Counted from the stretch's first letter, positions 26,671 through 35,725 are shown. The stretch is DNA of 64,000 bases from Desulforhopalus sp. IMCC35007 (GCF_005116575.1 NZ_SWCN01000005.1:124001-188000); one strand, 5' to 3'. The notes: generated by a model from the sequence alone, not told the origin. Made by a program: numbers and translations.

Positions 26671-27381
26671 TCATAAGGCTGACATTTGCTCGTAGGCTTG
26701 GATTGATGCTTTTAGAGAACTGACTGAAACCGGGTTGTTGTTTTGGTAATCGTCATAACGGGCTGAAGCTACAGGTGAATCACTACTCTTTTCAGCCTGT
26801 AGCAGTTCTTCCTGTTGTTCTTTAAGGAGTTCCTGTCTTGCCTGTGTTTCTTTAACCGTTGCCTGGGCTGCTACCTGGCGGTCTGTTGAAGATGGGCTTG
26901 CAGGAGCTAGGGCTGCTCGTTTAATGGTTTGCATTTTTTGAATTGTTGCATTCGGATCATTTTCAGCCGACATGTCAATGCCGACTTCACCCCCAACAGC
27001 ATAAGTCTGCCCATCAGGACCTTTCTGATAGGTAAATGATGCCCCACCTGTCGCATAACCTCCTGCTGCAGAGAGATGTGCCTGTTCGTGAGCTCGTACC
27101 TCAACATCTCTTTGTTTGAGTTCAGTCAATTCGGCTACTTCTTCCTGATCCAGTTCGTTTGTCTTGTCAGAAGACGATTGCGGACTGGTCTCTACATCTT
27201 TATAAGATCTGCTTTTTTCTTTGCCCTCAGGAGACAGGGATACCGTGTCTGATCCAGCACTTTGCGTTGGTGCACCGGCCTGGTCAGCAGGTGCAGAAAG
27301 CGCCTGCGACGATACTACGCCTCGCTGGATCGGCGATTGAAGGATTGAGGCTTGTAATAGATTTGAGTGATTTAGTTCCAT
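26671..27381 (-). CDS. SprA-type putative metalloprotease (CJM1_0395 family)
   Basis: A 236-residue protein with a disordered Ser/Gln-rich N-terminus (about 1-85) and the conserved block RDVEVRAHEQAHLSAAGGYA; HEQAH is an HExxH-like zinc motif. It is followed by GGASFTYQKGPDGQTYAVGG and a helical, Gln/Ala-rich C-terminus. This is the arrangement of the SprA/CJM1_0395 family. The function is not established beyond the motif and the protease activity is a prediction. No signal peptide is visible. Confidence 0.78.
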   Translation of the reverse strand: MELNHSNLLQASILQSPIQRGVVSSQALSAPADQAGAPTQSAGSDTVSLSPEGKEKSRSYKDVETSPQSSSDKTNELDQEEVAELTELKQRDVEVRAHEQAHLSAAGGYATGGASFTYQKGPDGQTYAVGGEVGIDMSAENDPNATIQKMQTIKRAALAPASPSSTDRQVAAQATVKETQARQELLKEQQEELLQAEKSSDSPVASARYDDYQNNNPVSVSSLKASIQAYEQMSAL

Positions 27382-27575
27382 AGTGTCATTATGATTGAGT
27401 TCTCAACCTAGTGTATCGAATTTTTTTGAAGATGGCAAATCATGAGGGCAAAAACAATACGTGACCTAATAGGGGACGGTGTAGGCGTGGCTTTCTGAGA
27501 CTTCATCAATAGACACATTACGGGATCAATAATTTGGGAGTGGACGGGAGCTATCACCGTTGAAAATAGCCGCCC

Positions 27576-28586
27576 TCAGTTATACTTCTCCTGTAAATCG
27601 TATAATTTATTGAGATACATTTCCCGCATATGGAGTGTATTACCTCCGTTTTCGATCTCTTCTATAAGAGATGCAATGCCAGGACGAATATCTATACCAT
27701 GTCTGCTGTTACCGTCCATGTTTGCATCGTCGATTATGCGAATAGCGTAGTAACTGACCACCATTCGTGAATTGGAATCCCGGCGGAAAAGATACAATCG
27801 CCCCCCCATGGTGTGCAGGAAAAATCCCGCATAGTCATAGAGTGCATTGGAATTTATATCTATGGAATACGCTTTATTGAGGGCTTCCGGGTAGCTGGTG
27901 AGCGCATAAAACGATTGCAGAATCTCTTCGAAAGAACCTTTTTCCCGATCAAGTATTCCTTTTAAAATAAGGATGTTCTTTTTCCCCAGAATTCTAAAAA
28001 AATGTGCTGTGTTTTTCAGGAGGGTGAAAAGATCGTCGGTTTCACGAGTGACGATGGGTGGATTATCCAACAGTTTTTGAATGAGTTTTGAAAAATGTTC
28101 TTTGCTTGGTTGGCTCAGGTTGAATTCTTTCATGTAAGCTACTGAATCAAGATGAGTATAGAAAGTGTTCAGTTGCGTTATGAGCGTCTGTGGATCCACG
28201 GTTGTGGCAATCACACGGCCATCAGCACTATTGAGGGGGCCATTCTGTTGATCGGCAACAAAAGTGTCAGCCCCTTGCTCTTCACCGGATGTTGGTGAAG
28301 GTTGGCTCGTGTCCTTGATTTCAGGTAAGGCCCCTCCGCTGTCTGTTCGAGGAATGCCGGATTCAGCAATAGAGCTCAATGTGCCAGACGGATTGGCATT
28401 TAATGAGGTTTCTCCTGTGCCAGGAGAAATTGCTTCTTCCTGGGGAGCCAGGGTTTTTAAATAAAAATAAAACCCGGCAGTGAGCAAAAACACAGTTAAA
28501 ATAAAGAAATAAAGAATAGTGTTAGAACTTTTTTTTGCTCGTGAGCGGGGAGATCCTTTATCGCTGCTATCGTGTATTTCAGGCAT
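27576..28586 (-). CDS. hypothetical single-pass membrane protein
   Basis: 336 residues from the ATG at 28586, not recognised. It has a short basic cytoplasmic N-terminus (SPRSRAKKSS), one membrane helix (about 23-44, LYFFILTVFLLTAGFYFYL), a Pro/Ser/Gly-rich linker (about 50-115) and a mixed helical C-terminal domain (about 130-336) presumably in the periplasm. The C-terminal part has no motif I know. The GTG at 28655 would add 23 non-conserved-looking residues. No partner gene is adjacent in the same operon. Confidence 0.7.
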   Translation of the reverse strand: MPEIHDSSDKGSPRSRAKKSSNTILYFFILTVFLLTAGFYFYLKTLAPQEEAISPGTGETSLNANPSGTLSSIAESGIPRTDSGGALPEIKDTSQPSPTSGEEQGADTFVADQQNGPLNSADGRVIATTVDPQTLITQLNTFYTHLDSVAYMKEFNLSQPSKEHFSKLIQKLLDNPPIVTRETDDLFTLLKNTAHFFRILGKKNILILKGILDREKGSFEEILQSFYALTSYPEALNKAYSIDINSNALYDYAGFFLHTMGGRLYLFRRDSNSRMVVSYYAIRIIDDANMDGNSRHGIDIRPGIASLIEEIENGGNTLHMREMYLNKLYDLQEKYN

Positions 28587-28890
28587 GGTCTTTGAATTAT
28601 GAGGTTGTTGAAAACAGGGTGAAAAGCCATCTGAAAACCAAGATAATCTATGCACCTGCTAAAGTCACGGAAGATTAGGGTATTGCTTTGGCCTACATGA
28701 TTTTTATGCCTGATAGACTGTTTTTCAAAGACCATTATTTTGTCAAGAACGTCAAGATAGATTTAATCCTTGACTGACTTCAATGAACACACTATTTTGA
28801 TGTGTCAATTTAGAAAATTCAGCTTGTTTTATGTAATAATATAATAGGTTTTTTGGTTTTTAAGATTAATAATTTTTAGGAGGAACACTC
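28587..28890. other. intergenic region (304 bp) upstream of ppaC
   Basis: No coding sequence is supported. The region contains the divergent starts of the hypothetical membrane protein (left) and ppaC (right), a plausible ppaC promoter at 28770-28798 and the ppaC SD AGGAGG at 28878-28883. No repeat or structured RNA was recognised. Confidence 0.5.
28770..28798 (+). promoter_or_regulatory. probable sigma-70 promoter of ppaC
   Basis: TTGACT (28770-28775) and TATTTT (28793-28798) are separated by 17 nt, about 90 nt before the ppaC start in an AT-rich region. A second candidate -10 (TAATAT/TATAAT) lies further downstream. Confidence 0.4.
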
Positions 28891-29820
28891 ATGGCTATTT
28901 CTGTTGTTGGACACGCTAATCCCGATACCGATTCCGTAACTTCCGCTATTTCCCTCGCTGCACTGCTTACTGCGCAAGGAAAAGAAGCTAAGGCATGTAT
29001 GCAAATTGCTGCGGCTGATCTTAATCCTGAATCGACAACTGTCTTGAAGCGTTTTGGACTTCAAGCTCCCGAATTTTTAAATGATGCTGCTGGAAAAGAA
29101 ATCGCTCTTGTTGATTTCAGTGATTTAGCTCAAGGTCCTGCTGGCTTAGACAGTGCCGATCTCGTTGCAATTGTTGACCATCACAAGATTGGTGATGTGA
29201 CTACAAACAATCCAATTCTGTTTAGAGCTGAGCCTGTTGGCTGTACTGGCACCGTTCTGAACAAGATGTATAAAGAAGCAGGTGTTGCAATTCCTAAGGA
29301 TATTGCCGGCGGTATGTTAGCTGCTATCTTAAGTGATACCGTCAATTTCAAATCCCCTACCTGTACCGAGGATGACAAGGTTGCAGTAGCTGAGCTGAAA
29401 GTCGTTGCAGGTGTTGATGACACCGATGAACTTTTCATGGAAATGCTCAAAGCAAAATCTGCCGTTGAAGGTATTCCTGCGAAAGATCTTCTTTTCCGGG
29501 ATTACAAAGATTTTGATATGAAGGGCAGCAAAGTTGGTGTTGGTCAGCTTGAGCTTGCGACTCTTGATCAGGTTGCCGCTGTTCGTGAAGACCTCATCAA
29601 AGCGATGAAGGAAGTTAAAGCTGATGGGCGTCACTCTGTATTACTGATGCTGACTGATGTAGTGAAAGAAGGTACCGATCTGGTTGTTCTCTCTGACGAT
29701 GAGGCTCTCATAGAGAAAGCCTTTGATGCAAAACTCGAGGGTGGCAGCATGTGGATTCCTGGAATGATGAGCCGTAAAAAGCAAACTGTTCCAAATCTTC
29801 AAAAAGCTTTTGGTTGCTAA
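28891..29820 (+). CDS. ppaC: manganese-dependent (family II) inorganic pyrophosphatase
   Basis: A 309-residue DHH-superfamily pyrophosphatase without CBS/DRTGG insertions. Motifs: GHANPDTDSVTSAI at the N-terminus (metal ligands His and Asp), LVDFSD, IVDHHKIGDV (the DHH motif) and, in the C-terminal domain, WIPGMMSRKKQ with the substrate-binding SRKK. It hydrolyses PPi in the cytoplasm, which sulfate reducers need to pull ATP sulfurylase forward. The SD AGGAGG is near-perfect. A strong terminator follows. Confidence 0.95.
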   Translation: MAISVVGHANPDTDSVTSAISLAALLTAQGKEAKACMQIAAADLNPESTTVLKRFGLQAPEFLNDAAGKEIALVDFSDLAQGPAGLDSADLVAIVDHHKIGDVTTNNPILFRAEPVGCTGTVLNKMYKEAGVAIPKDIAGGMLAAILSDTVNFKSPTCTEDDKVAVAELKVVAGVDDTDELFMEMLKAKSAVEGIPAKDLLFRDYKDFDMKGSKVGVGQLELATLDQVAAVREDLIKAMKEVKADGRHSVLLMLTDVVKEGTDLVVLSDDEALIEKAFDAKLEGGSMWIPGMMSRKKQTVPNLQKAFGC

Positions 29821-29855
29821 TAGTAACTCATTGAGATTGCCTGTATTGAGGCGAT

Positions 29856-29896
29856 AAAAGGGGTTGATTACCATAAGGTAATCAACCCCTTTTTTT
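29856..29896. terminator. strong bidirectional terminator after ppaC
   Basis: AAAAGGGGTTGATTACC and GGTAATCAACCCCTTTT form a perfect 17-bp stem around a 4-nt loop, with T-run on the plus strand and A-run (T-run on the minus strand) on the other side. It separates ppaC from the converging minus-strand selenoprotein-like gene. Confidence 0.93.
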
Positions 29897-29963
29897 GTGC
29901 AAAACCTGAGAAAGTCGCGCTTTAAAAGAAAACAGAGGTCTATTTACTGATAATAAGGATGTC

Positions 29964-31124
29964 TTACTTTTTCGATTGTTTCTTGATGTCAGCATCAATA
30001 GTCCGGACAATATTTTCTATCTCCTCAGGAAAAGTAGTTGGTTGAACGGGAAGAAACCTGATACTCTTGGTATTGTATATTGATTCTGTACCCTCAGGTT
30101 CTGCAAGACGTCTCTTTTCAATCTCTTTTTTTAGCTTTTCTTGCTGCAGTTGAAGTCGCGCGACCTTGCTTTTACTGATACTGCTTGAAGAAGCATCAGA
30201 TGCCAGGATTTTATTAAGTCTACTGGAAATATCTTCTTCTCTTTTCAGCAGTTCACCAAGGGGAAGGAGCCGGTCATTTTGCCATCCCTTTCCCTTCTTC
30301 CATGTAACATCCAGTTTCCCTAAATATTTTCCCCTGGTGGATGTCTGGGTAATAAGTGCATTGCCCACGAGCGCAGGGACCATGTTCCCAAGAGTTCTGT
30401 CGGAACTCATGATAATATCGATTTCAGGGAATTTTTTGGCAATATTATTATTTGTGGCTCCAGGGAGATTTGATAAAAGGATCAGTATGTCGCAATTTTT
30501 GTTGATATCATCGAGAGTTGATCGCAACGATTCTTGATAGGGTAGTAAATGGAATTCCTTGTTAAGACCAATGTCGTCAGTCAAGCCGATTATTCCAACC
30601 GTTACTGCTCCGATTTTTTTGGTAACGTAAGAAGAAGCGGGATGCCTGCCGTTTGCATCAACGAGATTTGCTGATAACCATGGGAAACCTTTTTCTTTGG
30701 TTTGCTGTATAAACCGATCACCGGCGGCGACATCAAGAGAGCTGATCGCAACAGCGTCGTATTCCATTTTTATGTAGGCATCTGCGATTCCCCTGGCGAT
30801 TATCAGGGGAGCTGCGCCTCCATCTTTGACCGCATTTTTGAACAGGGACTTGCCTGCGTCCAGTAAAAGGAGAGAATCATGGGAGGTTCTTAGCTCTTTA
30901 ATAAGATGTGCTCTACCGGACAGACCGCCCAGTTTACTTGATTTTCAACCACAGGCCTTATAATCGGCTGTGGTATTGTTACTAAAAATGATAGTAAACA
31001 GATCGTGAGGAACTACGTTCCCAGAACCATTTGAACCATAAGCAGAGGCGGCCAATGAAGTTGAAACAATGCAGGTCACGAGCAGTACGACACTTGCTAA
31101 AGTAAGTCTATGTAGTCTAAACAT
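29964..31124 (-). CDS. probable selenoprotein: metallophosphatase/5'-nucleotidase-like exported protein with in-frame TGA (Sec60)
   Basis: The frame opens with ATG at 31124 (SD GAGGTAA), a signal peptide (about 1-28, h-region LTLASVVLLVTCIV), then runs to ...DYKACG followed by TGA at 30947-30945 and continues K-S-S-K-L-G-G-L-S-G-R without any other stop to 29964, 386 residues in all. Sec60 would give a C-G-U motif. The fold resembles the N-terminal domain of 5'-nucleotidase/UshA proteins, but the metal-ligand motifs look lost: NNTTA in place of NDxHG, LLDAGKS for LLDAGD, ISSLD for GNHE, SNLPG for SHLG. So phosphatase activity is unlikely and a thiol/selenol role is inferred. A SECIS-like hairpin follows the TGA. 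The C-terminus is a charged coiled coil. If Sec is not inserted, the gene is a nonsense mutant and the 267-codon ORF at 29964-30767 is its remnant. Confidence 0.78.
30915..30947 (-). promoter_or_regulatory. UGA codon with SECIS-like hairpin (selenocysteine insertion)
   Basis: On the minus strand TGA (30947-30945) is followed after 11 nt by ACTGGGC, loop GGTCT, GTCCGGT: seven base pairs (two of them G-U) closing a GGUCU loop. As I recall, E. coli fdhF has the same 11-nt spacing and a GGUCU-containing loop read by SelB. No folding program was run; pairing was done by hand. Confidence 0.72.
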
Positions 31125-31184
31125 AAAATATTACCTCAAGGGTAGTGTGAAAATAATTCGTTGTAAGAATCTCACGCAGAAGGT

Positions 31185-31916
31185 TCAGGCAGAAGTGATG
31201 TGAATGAGAAATTCTGTATTACCTTTAGGGCCTAATATAGGTGAAGTGATAACATCTTTTACCAGAAGACCATTATCAACGACAAAGTTTTTAATTTTAT
31301 CGATGGCTTTTTGGTGGAGTTCAGGTTCAGTCACCACACCTTTGGGCCCAATGTCATTTCTGGGAAGTTCAAATTGTGGTTTTACCAGGGCGATAATTGC
31401 AATTGTATCTGGAAAAAGAGGAAAAAGAGGAGGAAGTATTTTCGTCAGTGAAATAAACGATACATCCATGACAGCGAGCCCAATATCGGCATTTTTAATG
31501 TCAGCGGCAGTAATTTTTCTGGAGTTAAAACGCTCCAGCACGTGAACACGAGGATCCTGCCTTATTTTCCAGGCCAGTTGCCCATAAGCTACGTCGACGG
31601 CAAAAACCTGACGGGCGCCATTTTGCAATAAACAATCAGTAAAGCCACCAGTGGAGGCACCGATGTCCAGACAGCTTATTCCTTCTACAGCTTGATGGAA
31701 ATGGCTTAATGCGTGGGAAAGCTTTAATCCGCCTCTGGAAACAAATGGACATTTCTGTTTCAGGCGAATAGCGACATCAGGGGCATAAACCGCCCCTGCT
31801 TTGTCAGCAATAGTATCGTTTACGTATACTTCTCCGGCGCCAATCCTTGCCCTGGCATCTTCCAGATCGACCACGTGGTGGAGATCAACCAGTAATTGAT
31901 CAAGGCGAATTTTCAA
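31185..31916 (-). CDS. tlyA: TlyA-family rRNA/RNA 2'-O-methyltransferase
   Basis: A 243-residue protein: N-terminal S4 RNA-binding domain (MKIRLDQLLVDLHH...ARARIGAGEVYVND), then an FtsJ-like methyltransferase with SAM motif CLDIGASTGGFTDCLLQNGA and catalytic-region VMDVSFISL and VKPQFE. TlyA methylates 16S/23S rRNA cytidines in actinobacteria; the proteobacterial role is less clear. Start is TTG at 31916, which gives exactly the family N-terminus; no earlier start exists in frame. It lies 14 nt after cpoB, so is likely the last gene of the tol transcript. Confidence 0.9.
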   Translation of the reverse strand: MKIRLDQLLVDLHHVVDLEDARARIGAGEVYVNDTIADKAGAVYAPDVAIRLKQKCPFVSRGGLKLSHALSHFHQAVEGISCLDIGASTGGFTDCLLQNGARQVFAVDVAYGQLAWKIRQDPRVHVLERFNSRKITAADIKNADIGLAVMDVSFISLTKILPPLFPLFPDTIAIIALVKPQFELPRNDIGPKGVVTEPELHQKAIDKIKNFVVDNGLLVKDVITSPILGPKGNTEFLIHITSA

Positions 31917-31930
31917 GGCGTCAGACCCGC

Positions 31931-33016
31931 TTAAAGCTTTTCCAGGCGCGTTTGAGCAATTGCAGCCTCACTGCTGTTGCTATGCTTTTTGAGAACCTTT
32001 TTATAAATCACCTTTGCAGTGTCTTTATCTGCGAGTTTCTCAAAGGCCATCGCCTGTTTCAACATGGCAGCCGGTGCCTTGTTATGATTGGAGTTCTGAG
32101 CGATGATTTTTTGATACTGCATTATTGCCTTATCATACTCTTTTTGATCAAAGAGACACTCTCCCATCATGTAGCGAGCGTCAACCTGTTCAGCTGCATT
32201 AGAATTTGAGGCAATATCTTCAAATATTTGAAGGGCCTGGCTGTATTTTTTTTGTTCATAGAGTTTAGTTGCTTCAGCAAAGCTACCTGTTCCTCCAGAG
32301 CTGTTGCTTGCGATAGCTGGTGCCACAACCTCTTTTGGAGCAGAAGGTGTTACTGCAGAAGTTGTAACTGGTGCAACAGATGGGCTTGATGCAGGTTGAA
32401 TGGCCGTATCAGGAACAGTAGGCGGGGCAACGACGCTGTGCTTTATTTTTGCTTTGTCTACCTTTAATTGCTGTGTTCCACTCAGATTGCTATTGGCAGA
32501 GTTTGATCGATTTTTAGCCAGCTCAGCTGAAATTGCAGCTTCTTTGGCACGGCGTTCAGCTTCTTTAATGCGAGCCTGTTGGATTGCCTTGACATTTTCT
32601 TCCTGTTGGCGAATCTTCTCGTTTAATAGCTGGGTGAGCTTTTCTTCTTTCTCCCGTTGTTGCTCTTCAATTTTTTTTAGGGCCTCTTCACGTTGTGAAG
32701 CCTCATTCTGAGCAACGCTTGTAATTGTCTCCCCAAGCTCTTTATTTTGTTCTCGGAGCCGTTGATTGAGATGGTAGGACTCCTCAAGCTGACTTTTCAG
32801 TTGCATGATATCCTGTTCAAGGATATCCATCTGACCCGAGGCGGCCGCTTGCCGTTTCTGCAGGCGATCAACCGTATCGGATTTCATGTCATCGACCTTT
32901 TTATTCACAATGCGCAGCTGATACCGTAGTTCTTCTACATCCTGCTGTGAAGCACAGCTGACAAGGAGGGGGGCCATTGAAAGAAGTAGACCGATTTTCA
33001 AGACTGTCTTTTTCAT
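31931..33016 (-). CDS. cpoB: Tol-Pal system-associated protein CpoB/YbgF, lipoprotein form
   Basis: 361 residues from the ATG at 33016: signal peptide with lipobox LLVSC (about residues 16-20), a long coiled coil (about 24-180, with Gln/Glu/Lys heptads), a Pro/Ser/Thr/Val-rich linker and a C-terminal TPR domain (about 240-361, FAEATKLYEQKKYSQALQIF and two further repeats). CpoB links outer-membrane constriction and peptidoglycan synthesis. The lipobox differs from E. coli CpoB, which is soluble. The longer frame to 33115 has no signal peptide. Preceded by tolB, followed by tlyA. Confidence 0.82.
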   Translation of the reverse strand: MKKTVLKIGLLLSMAPLLVSCASQQDVEELRYQLRIVNKKVDDMKSDTVDRLQKRQAAASGQMDILEQDIMQLKSQLEESYHLNQRLREQNKELGETITSVAQNEASQREEALKKIEEQQREKEEKLTQLLNEKIRQQEENVKAIQQARIKEAERRAKEAAISAELAKNRSNSANSNLSGTQQLKVDKAKIKHSVVAPPTVPDTAIQPASSPSVAPVTTSAVTPSAPKEVVAPAIASNSSGGTGSFAEATKLYEQKKYSQALQIFEDIASNSNAAEQVDARYMMGECLFDQKEYDKAIMQYQKIIAQNSNHNKAPAAMLKQAMAFEKLADKDTAKVIYKKVLKKHSNSSEAAIAQTRLEKL

Positions 33017-33047
33017 ATTTTTATTTAGATAGAAGTTATACTTAGTT

Positions 33048-34343
33048 TTATCTGGACCATTGAGGGTATGATTGTGATCCTGAAAGAGTAAAGATCCTAC
33101 GCTGATAAGAACCATTCTTCATTATACAATAAATCTGGGTCCTTTTGCCATCACGTTTTGCAAAGATTATCTGCTGCCCATCCGGCGACCAGCTTGGTGA
33201 TTCGTGATGGCTCAGGTCATCGGTGACCTGCTGAGGCGGTTTGTTTTGTAATGGATCAAGACTAAACAGCTGATAAACACCGTCTCTGAGGCTTGAGTAA
33301 ACGATAAGATTCTCTGTCGGTGACCAGGAAGGCTCTGCATTTTCCGAGCCATCGAAGGTCAGACGTTTAACTTTTCGAGTTCTAAAGTCCATCAGGTAAA
33401 GTTGCGGCTTACCGCTCCTGTCAGAAACAAAAACAATATTATTCCCATCCGGAGACCAGGTTGGCGAAACATTGATTCCAGCGTGGTCGGTCAGTTGCTC
33501 TATAATCTCACCTTGCTGGTCTGTAAGATAAAGATCGGGGGTGCCATCTTTAGAGAGTGTGAGGATCATGAATCTACCATCCGGTGACCAGGCGGGGGCC
33601 AGGTTAAGTCCCTTGCGTCTGCTCAATGCTTTTGTTGTTTTACTCTGACTTAAATCTGTAATGTATAAATTCTGATTCCCAGTATGATATGAGGAGTAGG
33701 TGAGATAATTTCCACCGGGGACAAATCTTGGTGAAACAGTCAGGTGTTTGTGTCGGGTTACCTGTCTGAATTTGTGGCCAAGAATGTCGGTTAAGTACAC
33801 TTCTTTTATAGAATTATCCTGGTTGATAAAGGCGATTCTGCTTGCTGCAATACCAGGCGTTCCAGTGAGCGCTTCAATAACACTGTCACAGTATTTATAA
33901 ATTATTTTATCGGACTGCTCCATGGTACCGGAAAAAGTTTTACCCATAATCACTTCTTTTCCAGCAACGTCATAGAGGCGCATTTCGTATTTAACGTTGT
34001 CTGCTGAAATAGTGTATTGCCCCAAAATGGCATAGTCCGCTCCAAGGCTGGACCAATTGGCATCCTGCACACCACCGTAGTCTCCTGTTGGAATAATAGA
34101 AATGATTCCATGGAACTCGAGAGCTTTGGCTAAGGTGTCTGCGGCATCACGGCCCTGGCGCTGTTTCTTACCACCAAGGTCACTATTTTCAAACCAGGGT
34201 ACTGCAATTTTAATTTTCCTTGTTTCAGTGGTGGTAATATCGAGATATACCCGCTCGGCTGAAAATGAAGGTAACGCAATGAGCAACAACATCACGCTTG
34301 CGAAAAAAGCTGAAAAATATTTTACTGTAGATGATTTTTGCAT
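33048..34343 (-). CDS. tolB: Tol-Pal system beta-propeller protein TolB
   Basis: 431 residues from the ATG at 34343. Signal peptide (KYFSAFFASVMLLLIALPSFSA), an N-terminal TolB domain (about 30-150) and a six-bladed WD40-like propeller with repeating SPDGxxI/F and WSPDG motifs (for example APAWSPDGRFMIL, SPTWSPDGNNIVF, SPSWSPDGQQIIF). TolB sits in the periplasm and contacts Pal and TolA. Upstream codons TTG (34358) and ATG (34352) are possible starts, but the 34343 ATG has the better SD spacing. It follows tolA directly. Confidence 0.93.
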   Translation of the reverse strand: MQKSSTVKYFSAFFASVMLLLIALPSFSAERVYLDITTTETRKIKIAVPWFENSDLGGKKQRQGRDAADTLAKALEFHGIISIIPTGDYGGVQDANWSSLGADYAILGQYTISADNVKYEMRLYDVAGKEVIMGKTFSGTMEQSDKIIYKYCDSVIEALTGTPGIAASRIAFINQDNSIKEVYLTDILGHKFRQVTRHKHLTVSPRFVPGGNYLTYSSYHTGNQNLYITDLSQSKTTKALSRRKGLNLAPAWSPDGRFMILTLSKDGTPDLYLTDQQGEIIEQLTDHAGINVSPTWSPDGNNIVFVSDRSGKPQLYLMDFRTRKVKRLTFDGSENAEPSWSPTENLIVYSSLRDGVYQLFSLDPLQNKPPQQVTDDLSHHESPSWSPDGQQIIFAKRDGKRTQIYCIMKNGSYQRRIFTLSGSQSYPQWSR

Positions 34344-34358
34344 GTGTCTCATTTCCAA

Positions 34359-35303
34359 TTATTGAATTCCACCGGGTTTGAAATTTAAGCCAATCTCCAC
34401 CCTCTGTTTTTTCATTGCCGCAGGTATCGCAGGCATAGGGTTAGCCGCCTCTATAGTTGATCGAACAAACTGGTCAAAAACTGTATCTCCAGAACGATTT
34501 TCAAAAAAGATATTCGCAATCTGGCCATTCTGGTTGATTGTTATTACAGCAGTCGACATCAACGCTGATTGTTTCTGCATAGATTCAGGAAGAGCCCAGA
34601 ATTGTAAAAGCCGGTTGGTTATTGCCGCATAGTACATTCTTTCGATCTGGCTGTCACTGGAACTGCTGACTTTGGTGCTTGTACTGTTCACTTTTGTCGG
34701 ACCTGTTACCTGTGAGGTGGAAGAACTCTTTGCCTGCATCGGGGCAAGCAACTGCTTTTCCATTTCTACAGCTTCTTTTGCCAGTCTGGCTTTTTCGGCA
34801 AGAAGCTCCTCTTCACGTATGGCGTCCGCGAGTTCCTGCCTTCTTTTTTTGGCCAGAGCGTCGTTGTTAGGTTTGGGCTTTGGAGTTGGCTTGACCGTTT
34901 CTTTTGGCGGTGTTTCAACCTTAGGCTCTTCGATTTTTTTGACCACCTTTTTCTTTAATGGCTTCAATGAGACAGCCTTGACTGGTGCTGCCTCCTGAGG
35001 CGGTGTCGGGTTGTCAAGTGCCACAGCTTTTTGGGCAGGAGCTGGTTTTGCCACTTTTTTTACTTCAGGTTTTGGCTGTGCAACCTTTGGTGGTGTAGGA
35101 GGAGGTGGCGGTTCGGCCACAGGCTCAGCCACGTTGATGATACTGACCGTGTAGATGTCAGCAAAACGGGGTTTGGCCTCGAACAAACCGGGCAGGAATA
35201 TGCTGCTTAAAATCAGCAGTACATGGAGTCCTATAGCCAAATTGAGTGGTAGTTTCCAATCGTTGGAAACCACTTGTGTTGTTCGGTAGTTTGGATTCAA
35301 CAT
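34359..35303 (-). CDS. tolA: TolA-like protein (inner-membrane anchor, TonB-type C-terminus)
   Basis: A 314-residue protein: one N-terminal membrane helix (about 19-40, LNLAIGLHVLLILSSIFL), a proline/lysine-rich linker (PPPPPTPPKV, KPTPKPKPNN), a charged helix (about 155-195) and a TonB/TolA-like C-terminal domain (about 215-314, with VITINQNGQIANIFFENRSG). It spans the periplasm and links TolQR to TolB/Pal. Its ATG comes directly after the tolR TAA. Confidence 0.88.
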   Translation of the reverse strand: MLNPNYRTTQVVSNDWKLPLNLAIGLHVLLILSSIFLPGLFEAKPRFADIYTVSIINVAEPVAEPPPPPTPPKVAQPKPEVKKVAKPAPAQKAVALDNPTPPQEAAPVKAVSLKPLKKKVVKKIEEPKVETPPKETVKPTPKPKPNNDALAKKRRQELADAIREEELLAEKARLAKEAVEMEKQLLAPMQAKSSSTSQVTGPTKVNSTSTKVSSSSDSQIERMYYAAITNRLLQFWALPESMQKQSALMSTAVITINQNGQIANIFFENRSGDTVFDQFVRSTIEAANPMPAIPAAMKKQRVEIGLNFKPGGIQ

Positions 35304-35720
35304 TTACTTGTTTTCTGGCTGTTTTGTAACCATACCGATTTTATCAAAGCCAACAGATTTAATAGTATCCATGAGTTTTGCAACTTCACCATAGGCAACC
35401 AGTTTGTCAGCACGTAAATAAATTGCCTGTTTTGCATCTTCCTTGAATTTTTTGTCCAGCTCCTGAATAAGAAGGTCGTTGGCAAGGGGAATCTCATTGA
35501 CAGTAGTAATACCATCTTTATCAAGGGTTATTACAATAGGGTGTTCTTCCTGACGTAGTGATTTAGACGTGGTTTCAGGGAGATCAACATCAAGACCCTG
35601 AGTCATCATTGGGGCTGTCACCATAAAAATGATGAGCAACACAAGCATTACATCTACCAGGGGGGTTACATTTATTTCTGAAACGAGCCGTTTTTTACCG
35701 TTTCCGCGCATTGGACCCAT
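35304..35720 (-). CDS. tolR: TolR (ExbD/TolR-family biopolymer transport protein)
   Basis: A 138-residue protein with a single N-terminal membrane helix containing the functional aspartate (INVTPLVDVMLVLLIIFMV, Asp in PLVD). The rest is the periplasmic ExbD/TolR domain. It works with TolQ as the proton-driven motor of the Tol system. It lies between tolQ (5 nt away) and tolA (0 nt). Confidence 0.93.
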   Translation of the reverse strand: MGPMRGNGKKRLVSEINVTPLVDVMLVLLIIFMVTAPMMTQGLDVDLPETTSKSLRQEEHPIVITLDKDGITTVNEIPLANDLLIQELDKKFKEDAKQAIYLRADKLVAYGEVAKLMDTIKSVGFDKIGMVTKQPENK

Positions 35721-35725
35721 AATTG

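Noticed and set aside
29964-30767. 267-aa stand-alone protein starting at 30767
   Set aside because: It lacks a start signal and begins in the middle of a conserved domain; the upstream frame with SD, signal peptide and TGA explains it better.
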